A stretch of 64,000 nt of DNA from Amphiura filiformis (taxonomy: Eukaryota > Echinodermata > Ophiuroidea > Amphilepidida > Amphiuridae), in assembly GCF_039555335.1 (NCBI RefSeq), contig NC_092631.1, positions 5,857,501-5,921,500 on the forward strand, read 5' to 3'. A model generated the notes under the pieces. It was not told the origin of the DNA. It searched no databases and worked only from the letters and a program-made list of their open reading frames with translations. Numbering within the stretch: position 1 is the first letter of the stretch; every line of letters starts with the position of its first letter. Both the position numbers and the translations under genes were made by a program. Positions 1-11,399 of this stretch are shown in pieces.

Positions 1-14
1 AAATGGCTGGAGAA

Positions 15-382
15 GCTCATTTACATACTATTTTTGCCAATATTTTGCTAAAAATCCATGCATAAATGTTCAGGGTACTTTTATTTTGCATAATTTTGCC
101 CTGAGACTTGGTCAAAGTGTTTCTAATATGTTCTAATGTATTATATAGTGAAGCCGCCCCCTAATTTGCATATTTGCTTAATTAATTAGCATTTATGCAA
201 ATTAGCTCATTAATTATGCAAATATGCTAATTAGAGGGTGGGTTCACTATATGATACATTAGAACATATTAGAAACACATTTGACCAAGTTTCAGGGCAA
301 AAGTATGCAAAATAAAAGTACCCTGAACATTTATGCATTGATTTTTAGCAAAATATTGGCAAAAATTACATATTAATGAGCC
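15..382. mobile_element. foldback/MITE-like palindromic element
   Basis: A long imperfect inverted repeat centred near position 199. The left arm (about 15-175) is mirrored by the right arm (about 222-382). Examples are 'gttcagggtacttttatttt' on the left against 'aataaaagtaccctgaac' on the right, and matching 'ttctaatatgttctaatgta' words. There is no coding sequence inside. This is the structure of a hairpin-forming non-autonomous DNA transposon. The outer ends and a target-site duplication could not be fixed because the element starts near the window edge. Confidence 0.75.
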
Positions 383-567
383 TTTTCAGTCCTTTTAGCT
401 CATTAACTATATTGATTATTGACAAAAACAATAGGATACAAAGAAAATATAAATTGATGTATTATGGAACCCGTATGTCCGATTTGCTCCAAACAAAAGG
501 CACATTGATCAGTGTACTTTACCCTAGTCAATTAATCTGAAAGCATTACAATACCACCTTAAAGTTA

Positions 568-681
568 GTGGATTTCATATTATAGATGGCGCTATTTCAA
601 TCAGGTTGAACTGGTTGAAACCAGGCTATTGAAACTTATTGTGGACTTCACATTATAGATGGCGCTATTTCAATCAGGTTG
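568..681 (+). repeat. 41-bp direct repeat, two copies at 73-bp spacing
   Basis: The segment at 568-608 recurs at 641-681 with very few changes; both contain 'tatagatggcgctatttcaa'. The rest of 400-1178 shows no gene or further structure that I can recognise. Confidence 0.7.
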
Positions 682-1177
682 TCTGGCCAGACAACCGGCT
701 AGACTTGTATTCATGGCAGGCCTGGACAGGCCTGCATGGTATCAATAGCTACCGGTATCGATGTCCGGGATGCATGTGCCGTCAGCGTTTTCCTGGTACA
801 TTGAAGTCTTATGGAAGTCTTATAACCTCATTTAGGCCTATACATGCTTTAAGATTGGTGACACAATTGACAGCCTCCCCCTACACTTCACCTATAAAAA
901 CTGCCGATTATTATCCATAATACCCGCCATGATGTTATTTAAATGTTGACAAGACGGCATTTTGCAATTTTACAGTAAAATATGTCTTAAACTCTTTAAA
1001 GCTCTTTGCTATAACCCCGACACTTTAATAGTATTAAAACGTTTTCACTAAAACCAAACCCCAATGTATAACCCATTTAAAACGTTTTAAAACCGTTTGT
1101 ATTTGCTGGTACAGTCTATGCGCCAAGATGCTAGACGGACTCACAAATTAACATACCCCAATGGACAGCAGCCACGA

Positions 1178-2537
1178 CTGTTGATATTGCTGTTGATGAA
1201 GTATTGTAGCTATCTACTGTTGATATTGCTGTTGATGACGTATTGTAGCTATCTACTGTTGATATTGGTGTTGATGAAGTAGTGTAGTTATCTACTGTTG
1301 ATATTGGTGTTGATGAAGTAGTGTAGCTATCTACTGCTGATATTGGTGTTGATGAAGTAGTGTAGCTATCTACTGCTGATATTGGTGTTGATGAAGTAGT
1401 GTAGCTATCTACTGCTGATATTGGTGTTGACTAAGTAGTGTAGCTATCTACTGCTGATATGGGTGTTGATGAAGTAGTGTAGCTATCTACTGCTGATATT
1501 GGTGTTGATGAAGTAGTGTATCTATCTACTACTGATATTAGTATTGATGAAGTAGTGTAGCCATCTACTGCTGATATTGGTATTGATGAAGTAGTGTAGC
1601 TATCTACTGCTGATATTGATGTTGATGAATGAAGTAGTGAAGCTATCTACCGCTGATATTGGTGTTGATGAAGAAGTGTAGCTATCCACTGTTCATATTG
1701 GTATTGATAAAGCAGTGTAGCTATCTACTGCTGATATGGGTGTTGATGAAGTAGTGTAGCTATGTACTGCTTATATTGGTGTTGATGAAGTAGTGTAGCT
1801 ATATACTCCTGATATTAGTGTTGATGAAGTAGTGTAGTTATCTACTGTTGATATTGGTGTTGATGAAGTAGTGTAGCTATCTACTGCTGATATTGGTGTT
1901 GACGAAGTAGTGTAGCTATCTACTGCTGATATGGGTGTTGATGAAGTAGTGTAGCTATCTACTGCTGATATTGATGTTGATGAATGAAGTAGTGAAGCTA
2001 TCTACCGCTGATATTGGTGTTGATGAAGAAGTGTAGCTATCCACTGTTCATATTGGTATTGATAAAGCAGTGTAGCTATCTACTGCTGATATTGGTGTTG
2101 ATGAAGTAGTGTAGCTATGTACTGCTTATATTGGTGTTGATGAAGTAGTGTAGCTATATACTCCTGATATTAGTGTTGATGAAGTAGTGTAGCTATCTAC
2201 TGCTGATATTGGTGTTGATGAAGTAGTGTAGCTATCTATTGCTGATATTGGTGTTTATGAAGTAGTGTATCTATCTACCTGCTGATATTGGTATTGATGA
2301 AGTGTGTAGCTATCTACTGCTGATATTGGTGTTGATGAAGTAGTGTAGCTATCTACTGCTGATATTGGTGTTGATGAAGTAATGTATCTATCTACTGCTG
2401 ATATTGGTGTTGATGAAATAGTGCAGCTATCTATTGCTGATATTGGTGTTGATGAAGTAGTGTATATACTGCTGATATTGGTGTTGATGAAGTAGTGTAG
2501 CTATCTATTGCTGATAATGGTGTTGATGAAGTAGTGT
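1178..2537 (+). repeat. 39-bp minisatellite, array 1 (about 35 units)
   Basis: Tandem units of about 39 bp, consensus beginning 'ctactgctgatattggtgtt' followed by 'gatgaagtagtgtagctat'. Units vary in sequence and in length, including a 'gatgaatgaagtag' variant. A block of about nine units is itself duplicated, with the marker variant at 1621 recurring at 1976 (355-bp higher-order period). The same unit forms three further arrays in this window, all in the same orientation. Confidence 0.95.
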
Positions 2538-3140
2538 CGTTATGAATTCGGCAGAGTGACGAATCGAAAATTTTGAGCAAATTGAGTTTTTGTATGCTTA
2601 TGATTATGTTTCAGGTTATCTTTAATTTCCACCAAAGATTAATGGTAAATTACTTCCCGACGTAGTTATTGACATTTTGATTTGGACGAATCGCGCCTAT
2701 AGTGCGATAAATGAATTCGGCAGAGAGACGAATCGTATACTAAGCTGTACAAATTAGGTTGATCTAAAGTATTGTATAGCGGGAAACTCCGACTTTTCCA
2801 TATTACATGTCCTATACTGATATGCGAACGTATAGCTGTAGGTATCTTATATCCAGTGATACCAAAATAAGTGGGCCTACAAACATTTCCCACATGATAT
2901 TGCTGTGATTTAATAATGTGAGTGCGCCCCCGTGAAATTGGAAAATCCCGGAAAATCATACGCAAAATATAGGCCAATATTGTTATTTCTGCTTTAAAAT
3001 CCTCAAGATTTTGCTAAATATTACAGGGATGACTATTTATAACTTACATAGCAAGTTAAGTCTACATAGCCTTAGAAAAACCAGTGATTTCTATATACAC
3101 AAAAGCCCCAAATCAAGAATGCGTGCTATGGTTTAAACGT
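2538..3140. other. unique spacer between minisatellite arrays 1 and 2
   Basis: A 600-bp non-repetitive stretch splits arrays 1 and 2. It contains the word 'atgaattcggcagag' near 2549 and again near 2709, each followed by 'gacgaatcg', so it holds a short internal direct repeat. A minus-strand open frame (2666-2977) has no recognisable domain and I do not call it a gene. Confidence 0.5.
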
Positions 3141-3755
3141 TTGGTGTTGATGAAGTAGTGTAGCTATCTACTGATGATATTGGTGTTGATGAAATAGTGT
3201 ACCTATCTATTGCTAATATTGATGTTGATGAAGTAGTGTAGCTATCTACTGCTGATATGGGAGTTAATGAATGAAGAAGTGTAGCAATCTACTGCTGATC
3301 CCGACTGCTGATATGGGTGTTGATGAAGTAGTGTAGCTATCTACTGCTGATATGGGTGTTGATGAAGTAGTGTAGCTATCTACTGCTGATATGGGTGTTG
3401 ATGAAGTAGTGTAGCTATCTACTGCTGATATTGGTGTTGATGAAGTAGTGTATCTATCTATCGCTGATATTGGTGTTGATGAAGGTGTGTAGCTATCTAC
3501 TGTTGATATTGGTGTTGATGAAGTAGTGTAGCTATCTACTGCTGATATTGGTGTTGATGAAGTAGTATAGCTATCTACTGCTGATATTGGTGTTGATGAA
3601 GTGTGTCTATCTATTGCTGATATTGGCATTGATGAAGTAGTATAGTTATCTACTGCTGATATTGGTGTGTATCTAACATGTATCTATCTACTGCTGATAT
3701 TGGCATTGATGAAGTAGTATAGTTATCTACTGCTAATATTGGTGTTGACGAAGTA
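3141..3755 (+). repeat. 39-bp minisatellite, array 2 (about 16 units)
   Basis: Same unit and orientation as array 1. Because 39 is a multiple of three, the minus strand stays open over 3264-3629 and would read as repeats of TTSSTPISAVDSY. I treat this as a by-product of unit length, not a gene. The stretch 3756-4560 after it is AT-rich and shows nothing recognisable. Confidence 0.95.
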
Positions 3756-4564
3756 GTCCAAAAAGCACGTTTTAAAGTGTTCTAGTGCATAGCTATTAAC
3801 ATTATAGGTCTTTGTCATATAAATAGACTTAGGTAACAAAACCTATAATGTTGCGATGCATTTGTACATTTATAAACACCATAAAACATGCCACTTCATA
3901 CACTTGCTCATGAACATAATAAGAACTAATAGACTACTCTCAATTCAAGAAAAATATAATGCCTTATTTTACATAAAATATTGTAATCATGAAAATACTT
4001 CAATAATAAAACATAAGGCATCACTTGATGCATTTATACATTGATGCTGGTTTTTTATTTTCCGGTTTGGATCGCCCAAAAAATACATTTACACTGTTAT
4101 GTGCTACAAGCAATAACGTGTGTTAAAAGTAATAACAATGTTGATCTGACATTTGCGTTGCACTGCACTATCTATAACAAAATAATCACAATATATTTTC
4201 AAGAACCTCCCAAGTTCAAGGCAAAGGAATGTCATGGTCATCTTATTATTTTGCATACAATTGTCATTAGCAATCGGTATATAGACTTTTACTCTTCATA
4301 TACAACGATTTTATTACATTTCCGTCAATCTTTAAAGATCTACGCGTGTTTGTACATGGATCACGATAACTCGCTTCAAATGAAAATTGAATAGCATATT
4401 AGCTTTAAGACATACATTTTTCAACTATAGAATATGAAATACGGTAACACATTCTTTTTGTGGTTTAAACGAAGAGAAATCTTTTTCTTAATATGCAGAT
4501 CGATTGTCTCTGGGAAACTAACAAAGCAACTTAATTACTTTAGTTCGACATGTCCGATCACAAT

Positions 4565-5171
4565 GTAAACTGGCCTCAAAAAGAAACTTATAATTTTTCA
4601 TAAGGTCATATCTTAAAATCATCTCCATAAAAATGAACAAAAATTGCACACAGGATTACTTCAATACTCTACTCTAAACACTGGTCAGTAACCAAACAAT
4701 TGTCCAACTGACACAACAGCAAAATGCACTGACATGGAACACCTTCCTGGACTACATTCACAGCCCAACTGATTTCTTTTGCTGGGTTCCAATTATTCGC
4801 CTGTACATGAACAAAAATTACACCCACGACTACTTCAATACTCTACTCTAAACACATGTCAGTAACCAAGCAGTTGTCCAACTGACACAACAGTAAAATG
4901 CACTGACATGGAACAGCTTCCGGGACCACATTCACAGGCGAATAATTGGAACCCAGCAAAAGAAATCTGTTGGGCTGTGAATGTGGTCCAGGAAGGTGTT
5001 CCATGTCAGTGCATTTTGCTGTTGTGTCAGTTGGACAACTGCTTGGTTACTGACATGTGTTTAGAGTAGAGTATTGAAGTAGTCGTGGGTGTAATTTTGT
5101 GCATTTTATAGACATGATTTTAAGATATGGCCTTGTGAAAAATTATAAGTTTCTTTTTGAGGCCAGTTTAC
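4565..5171. mobile_element. 607-bp foldback element beside the GPCR 3' end
   Basis: A long inverted repeat: 'aaactggcctcaaaaagaaa' at 4567 is mirrored by 'tttctttttgaggccagttt' ending at 5170, and the arms continue inward for over 200 bp on each side. The left half also contains an internal direct repeat (about 4630-4770 against 4800-4930), so three related copies are present, one of them inverted. There is no coding content. It ends 57 bp beyond the stop codon of the minus-strand receptor gene, so it may lie in that gene's 3' untranslated region. Confidence 0.85.
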
Positions 5172-5227
5172 TTCCACATCTGAAGTGACCTTGAATTTTG
5201 GCATTGCATTTGCATCAGTTTGTTACG

Positions 5228-6247
5228 TCATTCCGTTGTTGTCCCATTAGTGTCTTGTTCAAGTGAACTCCCCGGTGCATGTGTGGCAGTTACAGTCATT
5301 GACTGTCCTTCATCTCCAAGATCCTCATTTTGAATTCCAACTCTATTTTTTCTACCAAACAAATGTTTCAATCCTTTTTTAAACAATCTATTTTTGATTC
5401 CATAAATCACTGGATTCGCGCACGAATTACCCAATGCAAGGAGTAAAAAATACGGATACACAGCCATTTCGAAATACGGTACATTACCAAGACTAAAAGA
5501 CAGGTACATGACTTGGTCAGGAGTCCAACACACAGCGAATGTTGCCACCACTATGAACAGAGTTTCGACCAAATTCCGTCTGGCGCGATGGTACGGTAAA
5601 TTGCGTTTTTTCGAATTTGAATTTGAATCTGAGGTGTTGAGTCTCTCCGCTTGAGCCTTCAGCGCAAATAGCATTCGTATGTACGCAACACACATAATGG
5701 TCAAGGGAATCAGATATGTTAACGCAAAAACTATAACGCCAACAATGGCTTGTGAAGTCTTATCGCTCCAAAGAAGCAGGCACCCTCCATCATCTCCTAA
5801 AATCACTACAAACATTGCAAAGAGGTTCATTAATATAGCGATAAGCCATACGATACCAACGGCGTAAAGCGCCTTTCGTTTGTTGAAATAACGTCTGTGT
5901 AAAATCGGATGACAAACTGCGAGATAACGCTCTAAAGTCACCGCGATAAGGTTGAAAATAGATGCTTTTACAGCAATCCAAAATATTACATTTGAAAACA
6001 CCAAGCGACAGTATAGCTCGCCTAATATCCCTTCTAAGTGAGATGGGTGCGGTAAAAGACTCGGCAATGTCGCAAGCGCCGCTAACACGTCGCTCAAAGC
6101 GAGACTAACTATGAATACTGTTGTGACTGTCCGAAGTTGGCGAATGCTGAGATACACAAAAATCACCAGTAAATTACCAAAAAAGGAGATGATGACGACT
6201 GTAGCTTTGCTGACGTAGAGCCACACTGGATCGTTAGTAAGAACCAT
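5228..6247 (-). CDS. rhodopsin-class (class A) G-protein-coupled receptor, single exon, orphan
   Basis: A seven-helix plasma-membrane receptor of 339 residues in one uninterrupted frame. Class A landmarks seen in order are GN in TM1 (GNLLVIFVYL), SLALSD with the TM2 aspartate, a Cys before TM3 (ELYCRL), ERYLAVCHP at the end of TM3 (ERY for DRY), W in TM4, a second loop Cys (DDGGCLLL) able to pair with the TM3 Cys, YLIP in TM5, CWTPDQ in TM6 and NSCANPVIYG (NPxxY) in TM7. The N-terminus is only about 8-10 residues before TM1 and has no signal peptide. The ATG at 6247 is the first in frame. The ligand is unknown; peptide or amine class A receptors are the nearest general match. Intronless lineage-expanded receptors of this kind are known from sea urchin. 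Confidence 0.9.
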   Translation of the reverse strand: MVLTNDPVWLYVSKATVVIISFFGNLLVIFVYLSIRQLRTVTTVFIVSLALSDVLAALATLPSLLPHPSHLEGILGELYCRLVFSNVIFWIAVKASIFNLIAVTLERYLAVCHPILHRRYFNKRKALYAVGIVWLIAILMNLFAMFVVILGDDGGCLLLWSDKTSQAIVGVIVFALTYLIPLTIMCVAYIRMLFALKAQAERLNTSDSNSNSKKRNLPYHRARRNLVETLFIVVATFAVCWTPDQVMYLSFSLGNVPYFEMAVYPYFLLLALGNSCANPVIYGIKNRLFKKGLKHLFGRKNRVGIQNEDLGDEGQSMTVTATHAPGSSLEQDTNGTTTE

Positions 6248-6821
6248 TATTACTAGTAGTTATTGCATGCAGTCATAAGAGTCCAGAGTACAGTGTATGT
6301 TCCAAGTTCAATCTTCTTTTATGGCCGACCAGCTTGGACAAGGCACTGTCTATTCATATATAGACTACAATAAGATATATAGCCTATTGAACATGTTGAA
6401 AGCATCGGGCTACTGATAGAAGCTATTAGTAGCTCGATGTTGAAAGTCTTGTTCCCAAGAGTCAATGGATGGAGATGATTGGCGGCTTCTGCGCGTGTCT
6501 TATATCACCGTGGTTTATATATTGAATCGCGGAAATCAATCAAATTTAATAAAATCAGCGCTTTAAGGTACTAAATCACTGTTTAACGGCAAGTCCTTTA
6601 AAAATATTAATTGTTTGTTTCTCTGTCATCAGGTCATAGTCTTTAACCATGAAAAAGTATCAAAATATACCCATTAGTGTTTGGTGTTTATTAACAATTT
6701 CAGCCTGAGCCAAAAACGTGTGTATTAAAATTACAGATTACAATACAATTTTTGTTGAACCATTCATGTTAAAGAAATGGTTAATAATGCAAGATTTTAA
6801 ACACATGTTCGCAAAGAACAA
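6248..6821. other. 5' flank of the receptor gene, nothing further recognised
   Basis: The receptor lies on the minus strand, so this is its upstream DNA. No clear TATA or initiator could be chosen with confidence, and no other gene is visible. Confidence 0.3.
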
Positions 6822-7605
6822 CCGCTGGTGATATTGGTGTTGATGAAGTAGTGATAGCTATCTATACTGATATTGGTGTTGATGAAGTATATAGTATAAC
6901 TATTAGTATATTAGTACTATCTACTGCTGGTATTGGCGTTGATGATGTAGTATAGCTATCTACTGCTGATATTGGTGTTAATGAAGTAGTGTAGCTATCT
7001 ACTGCTGATATTGGTGTTGATGAAGTAGTATAGCTATCTACTCCTGATATTGGTGTTGATGAAGTAGTATAGTTATCTACTGATGATATTGGTGTTGATG
7101 GTGTAGTGTAGCTATGTACTGCTGATATTGGTACTGATGAAGTCGTGTACTAGCTATCTACTGCTGATATTAGTGTTGATGATTTACTGTAGCTATCTAC
7201 TCCTGATATTGGTGTTGATGAAGTAGTGTAGCTATCTACTGCTGATGTTGGTAATGATGAAGTAATAGTGCAGCTATCTACTGATGATATTGGTGTTGAT
7301 GATGTAGTGTAGTTATCTACTGCTGATATTGGTGCTGATGAAGAAGTATAGCTATCTACTGCTGATATTAGTGTTGATGAAGTAGTATAGCTATCTACTG
7401 CTGATATTGGTGTTGATGAAGTAGTATAGCTATCTACTGTTGATATAGGTGCTGATGAAGTAGTGTAGCTATCTACTGCTGATATTGGTGTTGATGAAGT
7501 AGTGCAGCTATCTACTGCTGATATTGGTGTTGATGAAGTAGTGTAGCTATCTACTGTTGATATAGGTGCTGATGAAGTAGTGTAGCTATCTACTGCTGAT
7601 ATTGC
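6822..7605 (+). repeat. 39-bp minisatellite, array 3 (about 20 units)
   Basis: Same unit as arrays 1, 2 and 4, starting just after 'gcaaagaacaaccgctgg' and ending where a palindromic MITE begins. Minus-strand open frame 7150-7671 is again the 13-residue TTSSTPISAVDSY repeat and is not called as a gene. Confidence 0.95.
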
Positions 7606-7609
7606 AAAT

Positions 7610-7799
7610 TGGGTCATTCCAGTTAAAATCCATAAACCCCCTATGGAAGGCATAACCTTAATCTTCCACACAGGGTGTATAATTTTTAAATGGAGCCACC
7701 CATTCAGGTAACCCCATTTGAATTCACACTCCCTGTGTGGAAGATTAATGTCATGTCTTGTCTTCCATAGGGTGTATGTCTTTCAACTGAAATAGCCTA
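7610..7799. mobile_element. palindromic MITE, family 1, copy 1
   Basis: A nearly complete hairpin of about 190 bp. The arm contains 'ccccctatggaaggc' and 'cttccacacagggtgt'; the opposite arm contains 'cactccctgtgtggaag' and 'cttccatagggtgt'. Four further copies occur at 10677, 56857, 60565 and 62041. The following stretch 7800-8580 is AT-rich with no recognisable gene. Confidence 0.85.
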
Positions 7800-8589
7800 A
7801 GACAGTATACACCAATCCGAGAAGCGTTTACTGTATTTGGCCCTCTATTGACGGCAACACAGATGTACCAGAGCGGGAGATTTAATTCGTAATTCAATAC
7901 TCATGATTGTGTATTGAATATCACTGTTGTGTACAATTCCCGGGTACAATTCTGTATAGCACACAATAAATAATGGATGGAACCCCGACCTCGGGACACC
8001 GCAGTTTTACATCGGGGACACCGCAGTAATGGCGAAGTCGGATAGGTGTATAGAGTTAAATAAAAGCTGTTAATGTTATTTGAATGCAATATTTCAAACA
8101 CATTTTGTTAACATCATCATGGCATATGACATTGCATTTTTTCATGGGACTAAAGCTAAGATATTGTTTCTAATGCAATATTTTAAAAATACATTTTAAT
8201 TGGGCAATAGTTTTTGTTACTATACTGCACACATAAGAAAACAAAATGAAATAATGTTCCTATAAATGTCGTATTTTTAAAATTTGTAATGCATTAAGTT
8301 AATGTTGGCAACAATATCATTAAACAATGGACATTGCATTTTATATATAAGTATAATAAAATATTCTCGGTTGATGACCCTGAAAATTACGTTTAGTGTA
8401 AAATGAATGTTTCAATGTTACGATATAAAGTGCAATTATTCAAACAAATCTAATTGCCATTACAAGCCCACGCAGGTTGTCGACTGCAGACGACAAGTTT
8501 CTAATTTTGTTTAAAACTCAAACAAAAAAATTAAAAAAAACAAAAAAAAACAATCAGAACTTTAAATCTTCGACCATTTTTGGAATCAG

Positions 8590-8712
8590 CTTGAAAAATG
8601 CATTTAAATGAGTACAAACAAGCCTAGTATTGGTTCGGTGGTTCTTAAGATAGCTCTTGCTATTTTGAGAAAATATCTCAAAACTTGGGACTTTTAATGT
8701 TGAAGCCTATAT
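8590..8712 (-). repeat. dispersed repeat, copy also at 32213-32330
   Basis: Words such as 'gagtacaaacaagcctagta' and 'aatgttgaagcctat' recur in reverse complement at 32213-32330 inside an intron of the large gene. I recognise it only as a dispersed repeat; the family is unknown. Confidence 0.65.
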
Positions 8713-8764
8713 GGCTAGCACACAGAGCGTTAACATTTAATGAGACTTGTTCCCAAAAGGTATA

Positions 8765-9756
8765 CAGTGGCGTGCGCAAAGGGGGGCAGGGGGCCATGGC
8801 CCCCACTCTTGTTGGTTATTCGGGGGATTCGGCGAAAAAAAACGTTAAAAACGTCAAAATTTGCTCCTAATCAGACTCCATTCGGGGAACTGAACAACCT
8901 GGCCCCACCACTTTCAAGGGTTTTTTTTATCTTTTGACATAGTATGTCAGGCAAAATGCCTTTTATTCACATTAAATACACTATAAATATTATAACAACA
9001 AAAGTTATTGCACTGCACATAATCCATATATAATAGTAGATGTTATAAAACAAATTTACATACATGTATATAATAAGAAAATCAAACAAATAATTTAAGC
9101 AAAATGACAGAGCCAAGAACAGACACGGAAGTCATCCAAGTAACTGTTCATCTGCGATCAACTAGCTAAAGTCATCGCAGACCAAACCTCTCATACGAAG
9201 TTCCTGCCTAAAGAGGAACAGAAGACAAGGATGATCCCCGTATCTGTATTTGCCAATGCACATTTTGCCAACACATATAACATAATTGATATATTTTGAC
9301 CGATCACTGGTAATGTCATTATGATAATTAAATAAAACATTTTCAACAGAAAGCCTAAAGTTCTTACCAAGCCTTTGTGTAATAACCCTGTTAGCAAATT
9401 CCCAAATAGGAGTGGTCTTATTACAATGAAAAAAGAAGTGTTCTGGATGATCAACAGCATTACAGGAATTGCACAAATTTGTATCTTCTTTCCCCATTTT
9501 ACATAATAAAACTTTTGTAGGATAAATGTTATGAATAATTTTCCAATTAAGTGAAATAAGTCTGGCCTCACTGGTACAACATGGTATTGAACCCCAAATC
9601 TTTTCCCAATCAAAATTGTAATTGGTGGAACATAAATCTTATCAACCATGGCATGTCTAAAAAACTTTGAAGAACGGGCTTCTATATAGGGACTGCATTA
9701 AAGACAATTGATTCAGTCCTAATTTGGTCACTTTCAAGGTGCTGCGCACGCCACTG
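8765..9756. mobile_element. hAT-type non-autonomous element with 8-bp target-site duplication
   Basis: Terminal inverted repeats 'cagtggcgtgcgca' (8765) and 'tgcgcacgccactg' (ending 9756) are flanked by an exact 8-bp direct repeat, aaggtata, at 8757-8764 and 9757-9764. An 8-bp duplication and a CAGTGGCG-type end are characteristic of the hAT superfamily. The element is 992 bp, codes for no transposase, and its interior is largely a LINE 3' fragment in the opposite orientation. Confidence 0.85.
8940..9720 (-). mobile_element. LINE 3' fragment (reverse transcriptase C-terminal zinc region) inside the hAT-type element
   Basis: On the minus strand the frame at 9162-9497 reads MGKEDTNLCNSC, then HPEHFFFHC and PIWEFANRV. 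That is the CxxC...H...C pattern and following 'W' segment that closes many non-LTR reverse transcriptases. Sequence just upstream on the same strand in another frame reads like the preceding 'WKIIHNIYP' segment, so at least one frameshift separates the parts. Only the last portion of the element is present, as expected of a 5'-truncated LINE. The borders are approximate. Confidence 0.6.
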
Positions 9757-10004
9757 AAGGTATATCATCGTCGTTGGTTTTCCAAACGGACGAATAGTAG
9801 ATTGCTATTACATAAACTGTCCATTATAATCAGCGTGGATCGAGATGGTACATCGGACTGCTAAAAGTGTGATAACGTCACCCTTATCGTTTAACATTAA
9901 AACAAAGGAATGGTTTATACCATGGGTTTATACCAAATTTTGAATAAACAGCCCGACGATATTCCCATTGTTATACAGTAGATAAGTGATATTACTATAT
10001 CGTC

Positions 10005-10241
10005 GTAGTCGTCATCGTCGTCGATATCATTATCATTATCATTCATCATTGTCATCGTCGTCGTCATCATCATCACCATCATGATCATGATCATCATGAT
10101 GATCATCATCATCATCATCATCGTCGTCATCATCATCATCGTCGTCGTCGTCGTCATCATCATCATTATCATCATCATCATCATCATCAACATCATCATC
10201 ATTATCACCATCATCATCATCATCATCACCATCATCATCAC

Positions 10242-10300
<59 letters not shown>

Positions 10301-10302
10301 CC

Positions 10303-10334
<32 letters not shown>

Positions 10335-10482
10335 CACCATCATCACCATCATCATCATCATCATCATCACCATCATCATCATCCTCATCATCATCATCAT
10401 CATCATCATCACCATCATCACCATCATCATCATCATCATCATCACCATCATCACCATCATCATCATCATCAAATGTCATCGC
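10005..10482 (+). repeat. (ATC)n / (ATG)n trinucleotide tract
   Basis: About 470 bp of near-pure ATC repeats with ACC, GTC and ATT interruptions. Apparent open frames on both strands (poly-Ile, poly-Asp, poly-Met) are artefacts of the microsatellite. Confidence 0.97.
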
Positions 10483-10676
10483 CACCACCGTATCTGCATC
10501 ACCATTATCCTTTCACTTAGGTGAGGGACAGACAAAGGGACGGGAGAGATGGAAAGGAGGGGAGGGATGGGGAAAGAGTGGAATATATAGATTTGTAAAA
10601 CTTACATGATCAAATTTGTCACATAATATTTTGTTCCGTTTGGATCTGAACAAAATAGCTTTTATTTGTAACTGAC

Positions 10677-10850
10677 GAAATGGGCTACACACCTCCTATG
10701 GAAGACATTACCTCATCTTCCACACAGGAAGACGGGGGTCACCTGAATGGGTGACTCTATTTGAAATTCACACTCCCTGTGTGGGAGATTATAAGGTCAT
10801 GTCTTCCATAGGGGGTATGTGTATGGATTTAAAATGGAATAGCCCATTTC
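10677..10850. mobile_element. palindromic MITE, family 1, copy 2
   Basis: Ends 'gaaatgggct' and 'agcccatttc' are exact reverse complements. The arms carry 'cctatggaagaca' and 'catgtcttccatag'. About 174 bp, shorter on one arm than the other copies. The flank 10851-11280 is AT-rich without features. Confidence 0.85.
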
Positions 10851-11399
10851 AACTCAAACTTCAAAGCGGAAACAAAAGAGGAGTATGATTGTTTTATAAC
10901 AAGTGGTATAGAAAGATGAATTTATCTAATAAGTCTAGACCAAAATAATATATTTGTTGCCATCCTTGGGTGACGTCCATTCATCAACATTTAATGTTGG
11001 CAATCTAATATTCTGTGTAGATTTTGGTCAAAAATAGGATTCTAATCATTTTCAACATAATTATGGAAATATTGTATGTTTTGTTCCTTTTGTCAATAAA
11101 ATATTCAAAAAATAAATGAATCACAATCAATAGTTCCTTCTTATGTTGTATAGCTATAATAGTTTTAATATTGATGGGTCTATATACGAAATATTACATC
11201 GCAATTATATTACATTTACATTTCCCTTTGTAAACATAAAATTATTGACATGAAATTTTATTTTAAGTGAGTTTTATATGAAATTATTAATAATCGCTTT
11301 CTCGATGCTAGCTATTATAATGCTTTATTGTAAAGTAAATGCGTTTCCAAGGTTGTTTTACCGTTTTATGGGTCACTTGAAAGACTTTTAATATAATTT

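Noticed and set aside
2549-2735. 'gaattcggcagag' resembling a cDNA-library EcoRI adaptor (gaattcggcacgag)
   Set aside because: The adaptor's 'cacgag' is not matched, the word occurs twice with shared flanking sequence, and it sits in normal-looking genomic DNA, so a local direct repeat is more likely than vector contamination.
9915-10524. Poly-Met, poly-Asp and poly-Ile open frames on both strands
   Set aside because: Produced by the (ATC)n microsatellite.
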